From Nocardioides houyundeii (GTDB lineage Bacteria; Actinomycetota; Actinomycetes; Propionibacteriales; Nocardioidaceae): 64,000 nucleotides of DNA. The DNA lies in assembly GCF_002865585.1 (NCBI RefSeq), contig NZ_CP025581.1, positions 3,596,001 to 3,660,000 on the forward strand, given 5' to 3'. This document shows positions 45,141 to 52,786 of the stretch, piece after piece; within the stretch, counting starts at the first letter, position 1, and every line of letters begins with the position of its first letter. The position numbers were made by a program, and so were the translations under genes. The notes under the pieces are model-generated. The model was not told the DNA's origin. It ran no database searches and saw nothing but the letters and a program-made list of their open reading frames with translations.

Positions 45141-45169
45141 AGGCTAAGTTGAAACCTACCGATTGGTAA
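45141..45169 (-). promoter_or_regulatory. Promoter/operator of the alpha/beta hydrolase gene
   Basis: On the minus strand TTACCA (45164-45169) and TAGCCT (45141-45146) are 17 bases apart, and the ATG follows after 7. The palindrome TACC-GATT-GGTA (45157-45168) overlaps the -35 box and may be an operator for an unidentified regulator. Confidence 0.5.
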
Positions 45170-45193
45170 CCCTTTTGCCTCGAGCTTGACCAA

Positions 45194-46468
45194 TCATGGG
45201 TAGATCGCCCGCTCAACGCCTCGGGCACGCGCGGCGAGGAACGCCTGCTCCGCCTCGTTGCCGGTCATCGAGATTGCCCTCCCGTACGCCGCCCGCGCCT
45301 CCCCGGACCGGCCCAGCCGGCGCAGCAGGTCGGCCCGTGCCGCATGGAACGGCTGGTACGTCGTGAGGTCGAGCGCCTCGACCAGCGCCAGGGCGACCTC
45401 GGGGCCGTCGAGCTCGGCCACCGCCAGGGCCCGGTTGAGGGCGACCACCGGGGTCGGCGTCACGGCGTACAGCTGGTCGTAGAGGGCGAGCACCTGGGAC
45501 CAGTCGGTGGCGGCGAAGTCAGGTGCGTCGGTGTGCACGGCGTTGATGGCAGCCAACAGCTGGTGGTGGCCGGGCCGGTTGCGGCGCAGGCACTCGCGCA
45601 CCAGGGCGTGCCCCTCGGCGACGAGCCCGGGGTCCCAGCGGCTGCGGTCCTGCTCGTCCAGCCCGACCAGGCGCCCCTGCACCACGCGCGCCGGGCGGCG
45701 GGCCTCGGTCAGCAGCATCAGGGCCAGCAGGCCGGCCACCTCGGGCTCGTCGGGCATCAGGTGGCGCAGCACCCGGGTCAGCCGGAGCGCCTCGGCGCAG
45801 AGGTCGGTGCGCACTGGCTGGTCACCGGCGCGCGGCAGGTAGCCCTCGTTGAACACCAGGTAGAGGGTGGCCAGCACGCCGCCGAGCCGGTCGGCGAGCT
45901 CGGCGTCGCCGGGCACCCGGTAGGGGATGCGGGCGACGGCGATCTTCTGCTTCGCGCGGGTGATGCGCTGGGCCATGGCACGTTCCTGGACCAGGAACGC
46001 GGCGGCGATCTCCGGCACGGTGAGGCCGCCCAGCAGGCGCAGCGTGAGCGCCACCCGGGTCGCCGGCGCCAGCGCCGGGTGACAGCAGGTGAAGAGCAGC
46101 CGGAGCCGGTCGTCGGGGATCGCGGACGCCGGGTCGTCCGGGTCCCAGTCGGCCGGGTCAGCGCCGTGGGGGGCGCGCAGCAGGTCGGCCTCCACGTGGC
46201 GGGCGTGCCTGGTGGACTCCCGGCGGAGCCGGTCCACCGCGCGGTTGCGCGCCGTGGTGCTCAGCCACCCAGGCGGGTACGGCGGTACGCCGGCGGTGGG
46301 CCACCGACGTACCGCCTCGGCGAAGGCGTCCTGGGTGACCTCCTCGGCCAGCCCCAGGTCGCCGAACCGGCGGGTCAGGGCCGCCACGATCCGACCGAAC
46401 TCCTCGCGGTGGAGTCCCTCGATCAGCGTGGCGACCTCGTCCGGCGCCGCGTGCTCGGGCAACGTCAC
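45194..46468 (-). CDS. ECF sigma factor with C-terminal extension (ECF42-like)
   Basis: A 424-residue sigma factor. Region 2 is FGRIVAALTRRFGDLGLAEEVTQDAFAEAVRRWP and region 4 is VALTLRLLGGLTVPEIAAAFLVQERAMAQRITRAKQKI. Residues 190-424 form a helical TPR-like domain (DUF6596) in place of an anti-sigma factor. The preceding gene is a DGPF/YCII protein, the standard partner of this sigma group. The start overlaps that gene's stop (ATGA). Confidence 0.9.
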   Translation of the reverse strand: MTLPEHAAPDEVATLIEGLHREEFGRIVAALTRRFGDLGLAEEVTQDAFAEAVRRWPTAGVPPYPPGWLSTTARNRAVDRLRRESTRHARHVEADLLRAPHGADPADWDPDDPASAIPDDRLRLLFTCCHPALAPATRVALTLRLLGGLTVPEIAAAFLVQERAMAQRITRAKQKIAVARIPYRVPGDAELADRLGGVLATLYLVFNEGYLPRAGDQPVRTDLCAEALRLTRVLRHLMPDEPEVAGLLALMLLTEARRPARVVQGRLVGLDEQDRSRWDPGLVAEGHALVRECLRRNRPGHHQLLAAINAVHTDAPDFAATDWSQVLALYDQLYAVTPTPVVALNRALAVAELDGPEVALALVEALDLTTYQPFHAARADLLRRLGRSGEARAAYGRAISMTGNEAEQAFLAARARGVERAIYP

Positions 46469-46824
46469 TCACCCTGGAAGGGCCGGACCTCCACCTTGCC
46501 GCGGCAGGCCCTGGAACCCTCGGCCGCCAGCGCCAGGGCCTCGTCGAGGTCGCGTGCGGTGATCACCCAGAACCCCCCGATCAGCTCCTTGGACTCCAGG
46601 TAGGGACCGTCGGTGGTGACCACCTCGGCACCGGTGCCGTCCACGACGGTGGCGGTGTGCGCCGGGTGCAGGCCGCCGGCGAAGACCCAGTGGCCCCGCT
46701 CCCGGAGGCTCTCGTTGAAGCGACCGGTGTCGGCGAACGCCTGCTCCATCTCCTCCTTGCTCCCGTAGGTCCCGAACTCGTCGTACTCCGCCGGACCCCA
46801 CACCGACAACAGGTACTCAGCCAT
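46465..46824 (-). CDS. YCII-related (DGPF) domain protein
   Basis: A 119-residue protein with the DGPF-type motif TTDGPYLESKELIGGFWVI and the conserved N terminus AEYLLSVWGP. Its fold is a small dimeric alpha-beta barrel. The family is co-encoded with ECF42 sigma factors and may be both a target and a modulator. Function unproven. Confidence 0.88.
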   Translation of the reverse strand: MAEYLLSVWGPAEYDEFGTYGSKEEMEQAFADTGRFNESLRERGHWVFAGGLHPAHTATVVDGTGAEVVTTDGPYLESKELIGGFWVITARDLDEALALAAEGSRACRGKVEVRPFQGE

Positions 46825-46866
46825 GACTCTCTCCTCCGCTCAGCGGCACGACCCGGTGTCGTGCCC

Positions 46867-47478
46867 TCACCCACTCCACGAACCGGCCGGGCCGGATGCG
46901 ACATCCAGGGCACGGCGCATCACCACGCGAGGGAACCCTCCGGCGACGGCGTCCGTGGTCGAGGCCAGGGTGAACCCGGCGTCCTCGAACAGCTTGCGGG
47001 TCCCGACGAAGGCCATCGTCAGGTCCATCTTCTGCCCCTGGGTGTCGGCGGGGTAGCCCTCGACGGCCGGGGCGCCCTGCTCCGCGGCGTAGTCCACGGC
47101 ACCGGCCAGCAGGTGGTGGGAGATCCCCTTGCGCCGGTGGCCCGGTCGGACCCTCAGGCACCACACCGACCACACCGGCAGGTCGTCGACGTGCGGGATC
47201 TTGGTGGAGCGCGCGAACGGCAGCTCCGCCCTGGGTGCGACGGCCGCCCACCCCACGACCTCGTCACCGTTGTAGGCGAGCACCCCGGGGGCGACCGGGC
47301 GGGCGCACAGCTCACGCATGTGGTCGCCGCGCGCCGGCCCCACCAGCTCACGGTTGCGCTTGGACTCGATGCGGTGGCTCAGGCACCAGCACACGTTCGC
47401 GTCCGGGCGCTTGGGCCCGAGCATGACGGCAACGTCGCCGAACCGCTCCGACCCGGCCGGCTTAATTGAAATGGGCAT
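46867..47478 (-). CDS. GNAT family acetyltransferase
   Basis: A 203-residue acyltransferase. The acetyl-CoA site is LRVRPGHRRKGISHHLLAGAVDYAAEQGA (about residues 115-143), after a beta strand SVWCL. The N-terminal region ANVCWCLSHRIESK has a WC pair common in a subgroup of actinobacterial GNATs. AAGGA lies 8 bases before the ATG. Substrate unknown. Confidence 0.82.
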   Translation of the reverse strand: MPISIKPAGSERFGDVAVMLGPKRPDANVCWCLSHRIESKRNRELVGPARGDHMRELCARPVAPGVLAYNGDEVVGWAAVAPRAELPFARSTKIPHVDDLPVWSVWCLRVRPGHRRKGISHHLLAGAVDYAAEQGAPAVEGYPADTQGQKMDLTMAFVGTRKLFEDAGFTLASTTDAVAGGFPRVVMRRALDVASGPAGSWSG

Positions 47479-47514
47479 AGTGCAGATCCTTCCGCACCCC
47501 TACACTCCTTGGCC

Positions 47515-47976
47515 ATGACCGTGCCGGTCCTCCGCGCCGGCCCCAGCCACGCTGAGCTGCTGGGGCGGCTGCTGTTCGACTTCAACACCGAGTTCGCCGC
47601 GCCCACGCCACCCGCCGAGGTGTTCGCCAGGCGCTTCAGCAAGCTGCTGCCCCGCAGCGACGTGATCGCCCTGCTGGCCGGCGACCCGGACGTCACGGGG
47701 TTCGCGCTGCTCACCCTGCGCCACACGCCGTACTACGACGGGCCGCTGGCCCAGCTCGAGGAGCTGTACGTCGTCCCGCAGCTGCGCGACCAGGGCATCG
47801 GCACCGCGCTGCTGGACGCCGCGGTCACGGAGGTGCGCGCCCTGCGGGCCGGGGAGATGAACATCAACGTCGACGAGGTCGACGTGGACACCCGGCGCTT
47901 CTACGAGCGGCACGGCTTCGTCAACGTCGAGCCGGGGACCGACTTCCGGATGCTGTGCTACCTGCGGGAGCTGTGA
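47515..47976 (+). CDS. GNAT family acetyltransferase
   Basis: A 153-residue acetyltransferase with the CoA-binding turn VVPQLRDQGIGTALLDAAVTEVRA and C-terminal FYERHGFVNVE. A TACACT box ends 8 bases before the ATG. It diverges from another GNAT gene. Substrate unknown. Confidence 0.87.
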   Translation: MTVPVLRAGPSHAELLGRLLFDFNTEFAAPTPPAEVFARRFSKLLPRSDVIALLAGDPDVTGFALLTLRHTPYYDGPLAQLEELYVVPQLRDQGIGTALLDAAVTEVRALRAGEMNINVDEVDVDTRRFYERHGFVNVEPGTDFRMLCYLREL

Positions 47977-48001
47977 GGCGACCATCCCGCGCCGCGGACG
48001 G

Positions 48002-48712
48002 TCAGGACGTCAGCAGGCAGAACTCCCGGCCGTCCGGGTCGGCCATCCGCAGCACGCCACCGGCCCGGCCCTCATCCATCCGGGTGGCGCCGAGGGCCAC
48101 CAGGCGCTCTGCCTCGGTCGCGGGGTCGTCCCCGGTCGCGAGGTCGAGGTGGAGCCGGGACTTTCCGGTCCTGGGCAGCAGCGGCGGCCCGCCCCAGGTG
48201 ATCTTGGGACCCCCGGCGGGCGAGCGGATGGCGGTCTCCTCGTCCTGGTCCCACACCAGCGGCCAGCCCAGTGCCGCGCTCCAGAAGTAGCCGACCTGCT
48301 GGGACCCGTCGCACGAGAGCGCGCCGAGGAATCCGCAGTCGGCGAGGAAGCTGTTGCCCGGCGCGATGACGCACAGCTCGTTGCCCTCCGGGTCGGCGAG
48401 CACCACGTGGTCGGCGTCAGGTCCCTGACCGATGTCGAGGTGCTGGGCGCCGAGCCCGAGCGCCCGGTCCACGGTGGCCTGCTGGTCCTCCAGCGAGCCG
48501 CTGGTGAGGTCGAAGTGGATGTGGTTCTGACCGCTCTTCTCCTCCGTCGACGGGAGGAAGCGGAGCCGGAAACCGGTGTCGTCGTTCGGCTCCAGCGACG
48601 CGCCCGTTGCGGCTTCCTGTGCCACCTCCCACCCGAGCACCCCGGACCAGAATCCCGCGAGCGCGGCGGGGTCGTGGGCGTCGAAGCAGAGGGCGACAAG
48701 CTCGGCTGTCAT
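48002..48712 (-). CDS. VOC (glyoxalase-like) family protein, two domains
   Basis: A 236-residue protein made of two tandem vicinal-oxygen-chelate modules: residues 5-115 (LVALCFDAHDPAALAGFWSGVLGWEV to DPEGNELCVI) and 125-235 (FLGALSCDGSQQVGYFWSAALGWPLVW to DPDGREFCLL). The family includes lyases, dioxygenases and antibiotic-binding proteins. The start is the ATG before the first module; the frame stays open upstream in the shadow of the next gene. Confidence 0.85.
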   Translation of the reverse strand: MTAELVALCFDAHDPAALAGFWSGVLGWEVAQEAATGASLEPNDDTGFRLRFLPSTEEKSGQNHIHFDLTSGSLEDQQATVDRALGLGAQHLDIGQGPDADHVVLADPEGNELCVIAPGNSFLADCGFLGALSCDGSQQVGYFWSAALGWPLVWDQDEETAIRSPAGGPKITWGGPPLLPRTGKSRLHLDLATGDDPATEAERLVALGATRMDEGRAGGVLRMADPDGREFCLLTS

Positions 48713-48738
48713 CGCTACAGCATGACTCACGCGATGCG

Positions 48739-49494
48739 TCAGGAACAGGGGGACTCGATCGCGTCGAGGTCGCGCACGACGTAGCGCAGGTGCTCCCACT
48801 CCTCCCGCAGGACCACGTGCAGGCAGGAGCGGACCGTCGCGGGGCGTTCGGGGGCCCAGGGATTGTTCCGCGGCTCGTCCAGGGCCTCGGGGGTGACGGC
48901 GTCCAGGTAGTCGCGCACCATGGCGACGCGCTCGGCACGCGCCGCGAGCACCTCGTCGTACGTCGGCTCGGTGGAGGTGAACAGGGACAGGTCCAGCTCG
49001 TCGTCGGTGACGCCGGTGAAGGCCAGGCCCAGGGGGTGGAAGGGCTGCTCGATCCCCAGCACTCCCCGACCCAGCCAGGCATCGGTGGCCATCACCAGGT
49101 GCCGCAGCGTCTGGGCGAAGGACCACTCACCGTCCACGGAGGTCGCCACCGTGCCCGGCGGCATCGCCGCGGCCCGGGCCAGGGCGGTCGCCCAGGCGGT
49201 CTCCGCCGCCGCCCAGGCCTGCCGCAGCCCTGCGGGATCCGGTGCCCGCCGCTGCTCGCGCCCGGGGAAGCGACGGTCCAGCTCCGCCTCGACGTACGCC
49301 GTGACGTCCACGCCGTTGACGATCAGCGACCGCTCCTGCTGGGCCAGCCAGGGCGCGTCGATCTCCGTCTCCCGGACGATCACGCCGCGCATCACCACCT
49401 CGGAGAGGTCGGCTCCGGAGATCCGAGCACCGGTGAGGTCCACCTCGACGAACTCGGCGCCGTGCAGGTCGTCAGAGCTGGTGAAGGTCGCCAT
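48739..49494 (-). CDS. DinB-like metal-binding protein with pentapeptide N terminus
   Basis: A 251-residue protein. Residues 8-36 contain pentapeptide-like units (LHGAEFVEVDLTGARISGADLSEV). Residues 75-250 form a DinB_2 four-helix domain with His residues positioned for a metal site (FAQTLRHLVMATDAW; LREEWEHLRYVVRDLD). Such proteins are thiol-dependent transferases or unknown. AGGAG precedes the ATG. Confidence 0.82.
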   Translation of the reverse strand: MATFTSSDDLHGAEFVEVDLTGARISGADLSEVVMRGVIVRETEIDAPWLAQQERSLIVNGVDVTAYVEAELDRRFPGREQRRAPDPAGLRQAWAAAETAWATALARAAAMPPGTVATSVDGEWSFAQTLRHLVMATDAWLGRGVLGIEQPFHPLGLAFTGVTDDELDLSLFTSTEPTYDEVLAARAERVAMVRDYLDAVTPEALDEPRNNPWAPERPATVRSCLHVVLREEWEHLRYVVRDLDAIESPCS

Positions 49495-49568
49495 CGGGTG
49501 CTCCTGCCTCACTGGCCGGTGTCGGGGCGTACCAGCCGAGGACCTGCATTCTGGCCCAGGACCCAGGT

Positions 49569-49611
49569 GGGACTGAAGACCCTTTGCGCCAAGGACCCGT
49601 CGTCGTATGGT
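49569..49611 (+). promoter_or_regulatory. Candidate leaderless promoter with DosR-like box
   Basis: TTGCGC (49584-49589) and TATGGT (49606-49611) are 16 bases apart; GTG follows 7 bases later. Directly upstream of the -35 is GGGACTGAAGACCC (49569-49582), which agrees at 12 of 14 positions with the core of the DosR/DevR box GGGACTWWAGTCCC. No DosR gene is in the window. Confidence 0.4.
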
Positions 49612-49618
49612 GACGAAG

Positions 49619-50008
49619 GTGGAGCACAAGACCCCCGGACTTCAGGTGCTGGTCATCGGTCTCGATCCCTACCGTGCGCCTGGCCCCTGGGATCCCCAGC
49701 CGATCGCCGAGGCGATCCAGGCCGGCATGACCGCGCTGGCCGACCTGGGCCACCGTGCGGAGACCTGCCTGCTCGGGCTGGAGGGCGGCGAGGACCACGA
49801 GACCCAGCTGTCCCAGGCCCTGGCGTCGCGGCCGTGGGACTGCGTGATGGTCGGTGGCGGCATCCGCAAGCCCGAAGAGCTGCTGGGCCTCTTCGAGTCG
49901 ATCATCAACCTGATCCGGCGCCACGCCCCGCAGGCGGCGATCGCCTTCAACAGCACGCCGCAGGACCTGGCCGACGCCGTCGCCCGGTCCTCGGCCGCCC
50001 CCGCCTGA
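49619..50008 (+). CDS. Hypothetical protein with Rossmann-like fold pattern
   Basis: A 129-residue protein with alternating beta strands and helices: LQVLVIGLDPYRAP, WDCVMVGGGIRKPEELLGLFESIINLIRRHAP, AIAFNSTPQDLADAV. It is reminiscent of small nucleotide-binding or response-regulator-like folds, but no family is recognised. GTG 49619 suits the -10 box; ATG 49607 would add four residues and overlaps the box. Confidence 0.62.
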   Translation: MEHKTPGLQVLVIGLDPYRAPGPWDPQPIAEAIQAGMTALADLGHRAETCLLGLEGGEDHETQLSQALASRPWDCVMVGGGIRKPEELLGLFESIINLIRRHAPQAAIAFNSTPQDLADAVARSSAAPA

Positions 50009-50031
50009 CGACCACCAGGACCGGAGGGCGA

Positions 50032-50562
50032 TCAGGCGGCGTCGGGCTGCTCCGCCAGCGCCGAGCGGAGGACGTCGAGGTCCACGCCGGAGCCCTCCAG
50101 GAGCGCGCGGCCCGGGCCCTCGGCAAGCACCAGGCCCAGCATCAGGTGCGCGGAGTGGATGCCCCGGTCCTTGAGCCGGATCGCCTCGCGCAGCGCCAGC
50201 TCGAGGGTCTTCTTCGCGTCCGGGGTGAAGGGGATGTGCCCGCCCGAACGCCGGCCCGCCCACTCCAGGGCCCCCGCGCCGAAGACCTCGTCGGTCTGCC
50301 GCCGTACGGCGTCCAGGTCGATGCCGATGCCGGCCAGGGCGTCGGCGTCCAGGCCGCTCGACGCGACGTCGGCGCGCGCCCGGGCGAGGATCGCCTCGAC
50401 GTCTCCCCCGGCGGCGCCCAGGGCGCGCCGCGCGGGGCCCGGGCCCTGGACGAGGGAGATGAGCAGGTGCCGGGTGTCGATGCTGCGGGACGCCGCGTCC
50501 CGGGCGACGACCTGCGCGTCGGTGACGACCGCGCGGGCCTGTTTGGTGAACCTCTCGAACAT
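50032..50562 (-). CDS. Clp N-terminal domain protein
   Basis: A 176-residue protein made only of the double Clp N repeat, without an ATPase: MFERFTKQARAVVTDAQVVARDAASRSIDTRHLLISLVQG (about 1-40) and HIPFTPDAKKTLELALREAIRLKDRGIHSAHLMLGLVLAEG (about 110-150). It may bind substrates or compete with ClpC for adaptors. Its start shares one base with the stop of the upstream HTH gene, so both are coupled. Confidence 0.88.
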   Translation of the reverse strand: MFERFTKQARAVVTDAQVVARDAASRSIDTRHLLISLVQGPGPARRALGAAGGDVEAILARARADVASSGLDADALAGIGIDLDAVRRQTDEVFGAGALEWAGRRSGGHIPFTPDAKKTLELALREAIRLKDRGIHSAHLMLGLVLAEGPGRALLEGSGVDLDVLRSALAEQPDAA

Positions 50563-50771
50563 CAGTTCCTCCTGCCGTGCTTCTTGTGGACTGCCTGCCG
50601 GCTGACGCCCAGGGCGTCAGCCACCTCCTGCCAGGACCAGCCGAGCTCCCGCGCCCGAGACACCTGCAGCGTCTCGAGGCGGTCGGCCAGCTCTCGCAGC
50701 GAGCGGACGGCTCTCAGGCCGGCGCCGGGGTCGTCCCCGGCAGCGGAGTCGGTGAGCGTCTTGTCTGTCAT
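50562..50771 (-). CDS. Small HTH regulator paired with the Clp-N gene
   Basis: A 69-residue protein: a helical N terminus (LRAVRSLRELADRLETLQVSRARELG) and an HTH, SWQEVADALGVSRQAVHKKHG. Its small size and clear HTH suggest a DNA-binding protein that controls its own operon through the two palindromes upstream. The HTH is like that at 33637-34197. The ATG follows the -10 box by 6 bases. Confidence 0.85.
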   Translation of the reverse strand: MTDKTLTDSAAGDDPGAGLRAVRSLRELADRLETLQVSRARELGWSWQEVADALGVSRQAVHKKHGRRN

Positions 50772-50773
50772 GC

Positions 50774-50817
50774 GTCAACCGTAGTTGACAGGATTGAAGT
50801 CGTCAACCCTGGTTGAC
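50774..50817 (-). promoter_or_regulatory. Leaderless promoter with two GTCAAC/GTTGAC operators
   Basis: Two perfect palindromes, GTCAAC-CGTA-GTTGAC (50774-50789) and GTCAAC-CCTG-GTTGAC (50802-50817), are centred 28 bp apart. On the minus strand TTGACG (50801-50806) and TACGGT (50778-50783) are 17 bases apart and the ATG follows 6 bases later. Each palindrome overlaps one promoter box. The layout, down to GTTGACGC before the ATG, matches 34426-34472. Confidence 0.85.
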
Positions 50818-50840
50818 ACGCTTTCTGCAGCCCCAGGCAC

Positions 50841-50846
50841 TACCGT
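50841..50846 (+). promoter_or_regulatory. -10 box of the ASCH-like gene
   Basis: TACCGT, 7 bases before the ATG at 50854. Confidence 0.4.
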
Positions 50847-50853
50847 CAGTCCC

Positions 50854-51117
50854 ATGACCTGGCCTCGCATCGGCGGACTGCGCGCCCTGGAGCTGGGCGA
50901 CGACGGCGAGGAGCTCGGCACCATCGAGGTGACCGCGGTCGAGATCCTGCCCTTCGGCGAGGTGCCCTGGGAGTTCGCCGCACTGGAGGGCGAGGGGGAC
51001 GCCGACCTCGACGAGTGGCGCACCGGGCACCGCGACTACTGGGAGCGCGTCGCCACTCCCGTCGACGACGAGACCCTGGTGGTGTGCCTCAGGTTCGTCC
51101 TGGTGGCCCCACGATGA
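50854..51117 (+). CDS. Short ASCH-domain-like protein, core missing
   Basis: An 87-residue protein. The end (GTIEVTAVEILPFGEVPWEF, then EWRTGHRDYWERV) matches the second half of ASCH domains, and MTWPRIGGLRALELG resembles the start of some actinobacterial members. The middle, which normally holds the GxKxxT substrate-binding motif, about 40 residues, is absent with the frame kept. It is likely an internal deletion remnant and may be inactive. Its stop overlaps the next start (ATGA). Confidence 0.65.
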   Translation: MTWPRIGGLRALELGDDGEELGTIEVTAVEILPFGEVPWEFAALEGEGDADLDEWRTGHRDYWERVATPVDDETLVVCLRFVLVAPR

Positions 51118-52295
51118 CCCGAGGAAGCCGGCGGACCAGCACCCGGAGCACGACGATCCTGGGCGTCACCGCCCTCGCGGCGGCCCTGGCCGGGACCGGG
51201 CTCCCAGCCACGGCCCTGACGACCGCCGAGCAGGCGCCGCGCACCCTGCGGGTCGGGCCGGACCGCGCACTGACCACGCCGAGCGCCGCCGCGGCGGTGG
51301 CCCGGGACGGCGACACGGTGCTGATCGACGCGGGCACCTACACCGGCGACGTCGCGACCTGGACTCAGGACGACCTCACCCTGCGCGGGTTCGGCGGGCG
51401 GGCGCGGCTGCGGGCCGCCGGGCAGAGCGCCCAGGGCAAGGCGATCTGGGTGATCGCCGGCGACCGCACCACGGTCGACCGGGTCGAGCTCAGCGGCGCT
51501 GCGGTGCCCGACGCCAACGGCGCCGGCATCCGTGCCGAGGGCGCCGGACTGACCATCACCCGCAGCTGGTTCCACCACAACCAGAACGGCATCCTCACCG
51601 GCGCCGATCCGGAGAGCGACATCGTGATCCGCCGCTCCCGCTTCTTCCGCAACGGCGCCGGGGACGGCTACACCCACAACCTGTACGTCGGCGCCGTGCG
51701 CTCGCTGACCGTCACCGGCAGCTACTTCGCTGCCGCCGACGTGGGCCACGAGCTCAAGTCCCGGGCGGCGAGCAACACCATCGTCGGCAACCGGATCACC
51801 GACGGCGATGCGCGGGCCAGCTACTCCATCGACCTGCCCAACGGCGGCTCCTCGCTGATCGCGGGCAACGTCATCATCCAGGGACCCGGCTCGGAGAACC
51901 CGGCCCTGATCTCCTACGGCGCGGAAGGGCTGACCCACCCCTCGTCGCGGCTGTGGGTGGTCAACAACACCCTGGTGAACCGGCGTACCTCCGGGACGTT
52001 CGTCGCCGCCACCACGGGCAGCCGCGCCCGGCTGCGCAACAACCTGCTGGTCGGGCCCGGCGACCTGAGCAACCTCGCCGAGGTGCGGGCCACCGCCAAC
52101 CGCACGGTGGGGCTGGGGCAGTTCGTGGACCCGGCCGCGGACGACTTCCGGCTCCGTCCCGGGTCGGCGGCCCTCGACCGGGGAGTCCGGGTGCCGACGA
52201 GGTGGCGAGCGCGCTGGGAGTACGTCCACCCCGCCAAGCAGGTACGCCGTCCGGTCGTCGGCGCGATCGACCTCGGGGCCTTCGAGCGGCGCTGA
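51114..52295 (+). CDS. Secreted right-handed beta-helix protein
   Basis: A 393-residue protein with a signal peptide (residues 1-36, TILGVTALAAALAGTGLPATA) and a parallel beta-helix over most of the rest, shown by recurring N-G-I and N-x-I turns (HHNQNGILTGADPESDIVIRRSRFF; SNTIVGNRITDG; SSLIAGNVIIQGPG). Such folds belong to polysaccharide lyases and hydrolases; no clear catalytic motif is visible. The ATG overlaps the preceding stop. Confidence 0.82.
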   Translation: MTRGSRRTSTRSTTILGVTALAAALAGTGLPATALTTAEQAPRTLRVGPDRALTTPSAAAAVARDGDTVLIDAGTYTGDVATWTQDDLTLRGFGGRARLRAAGQSAQGKAIWVIAGDRTTVDRVELSGAAVPDANGAGIRAEGAGLTITRSWFHHNQNGILTGADPESDIVIRRSRFFRNGAGDGYTHNLYVGAVRSLTVTGSYFAAADVGHELKSRAASNTIVGNRITDGDARASYSIDLPNGGSSLIAGNVIIQGPGSENPALISYGAEGLTHPSSRLWVVNNTLVNRRTSGTFVAATTGSRARLRNNLLVGPGDLSNLAEVRATANRTVGLGQFVDPAADDFRLRPGSAALDRGVRVPTRWRARWEYVHPAKQVRRPVVGAIDLGAFERR

Positions 52296-52357
52296 GCTCG
52301 GTGTTGGGGGCGGGCCGCCGTACGCATCAAGCGGGCACTGAGGGGTACCCCCACCCC

Positions 52358-52732
52358 GTGACTGACAACGCGAAGGGCTTCATCTCACTCATCGGCGCCA
52401 GCGACCCCGAGAGCGCCGACGGCCGCGCGCGGTTGGAGGTGGAGGTGGACGAGCGACACCTCAACCCGGCCGGCACCGTCCACGGCGGGCTGCTCGCCAC
52501 CTTGGTGGACACCACCATGGGCGCGGCGATCCGCAGCGTGCTTGACGAGGAGACCCCGGCCACCAGCCAGCTCAGCCTGACCTACCTGCGACCGGGCAAC
52601 CCCGGGCGGCTCCTGGTGACGGCGCAGGTGAGCAAGCGCGGTGAGAGCATCACCGTCTGCGAGGCCGACATCGAGCAGGACGGCAAGGCCCTGGTGCACG
52701 CCCTGGCCACGTTCGCGCTGGTGGAGCACTGA
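52358..52732 (+). CDS. PaaI-type hotdog thioesterase
   Basis: A 124-residue acyl-CoA thioesterase. The signature NPAGTVHGGLLATLVDTTMGAA carries the catalytic Gly-Gly turn and Asp. It hydrolyses aryl- or acyl-CoA in the cytosol, usually as a tetramer. The start is GTG 52358 (VTDNAKGFISLI); the upstream frame is a shadow of the beta-helix gene. Confidence 0.9.
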   Translation: MTDNAKGFISLIGASDPESADGRARLEVEVDERHLNPAGTVHGGLLATLVDTTMGAAIRSVLDEETPATSQLSLTYLRPGNPGRLLVTAQVSKRGESITVCEADIEQDGKALVHALATFALVEH

Positions 52733-52786
52733 CCGGCTGACTCGCCGGCCAGTGCTCCTGAGCTGTGCCCTGCGCTGCCCTCTGGC

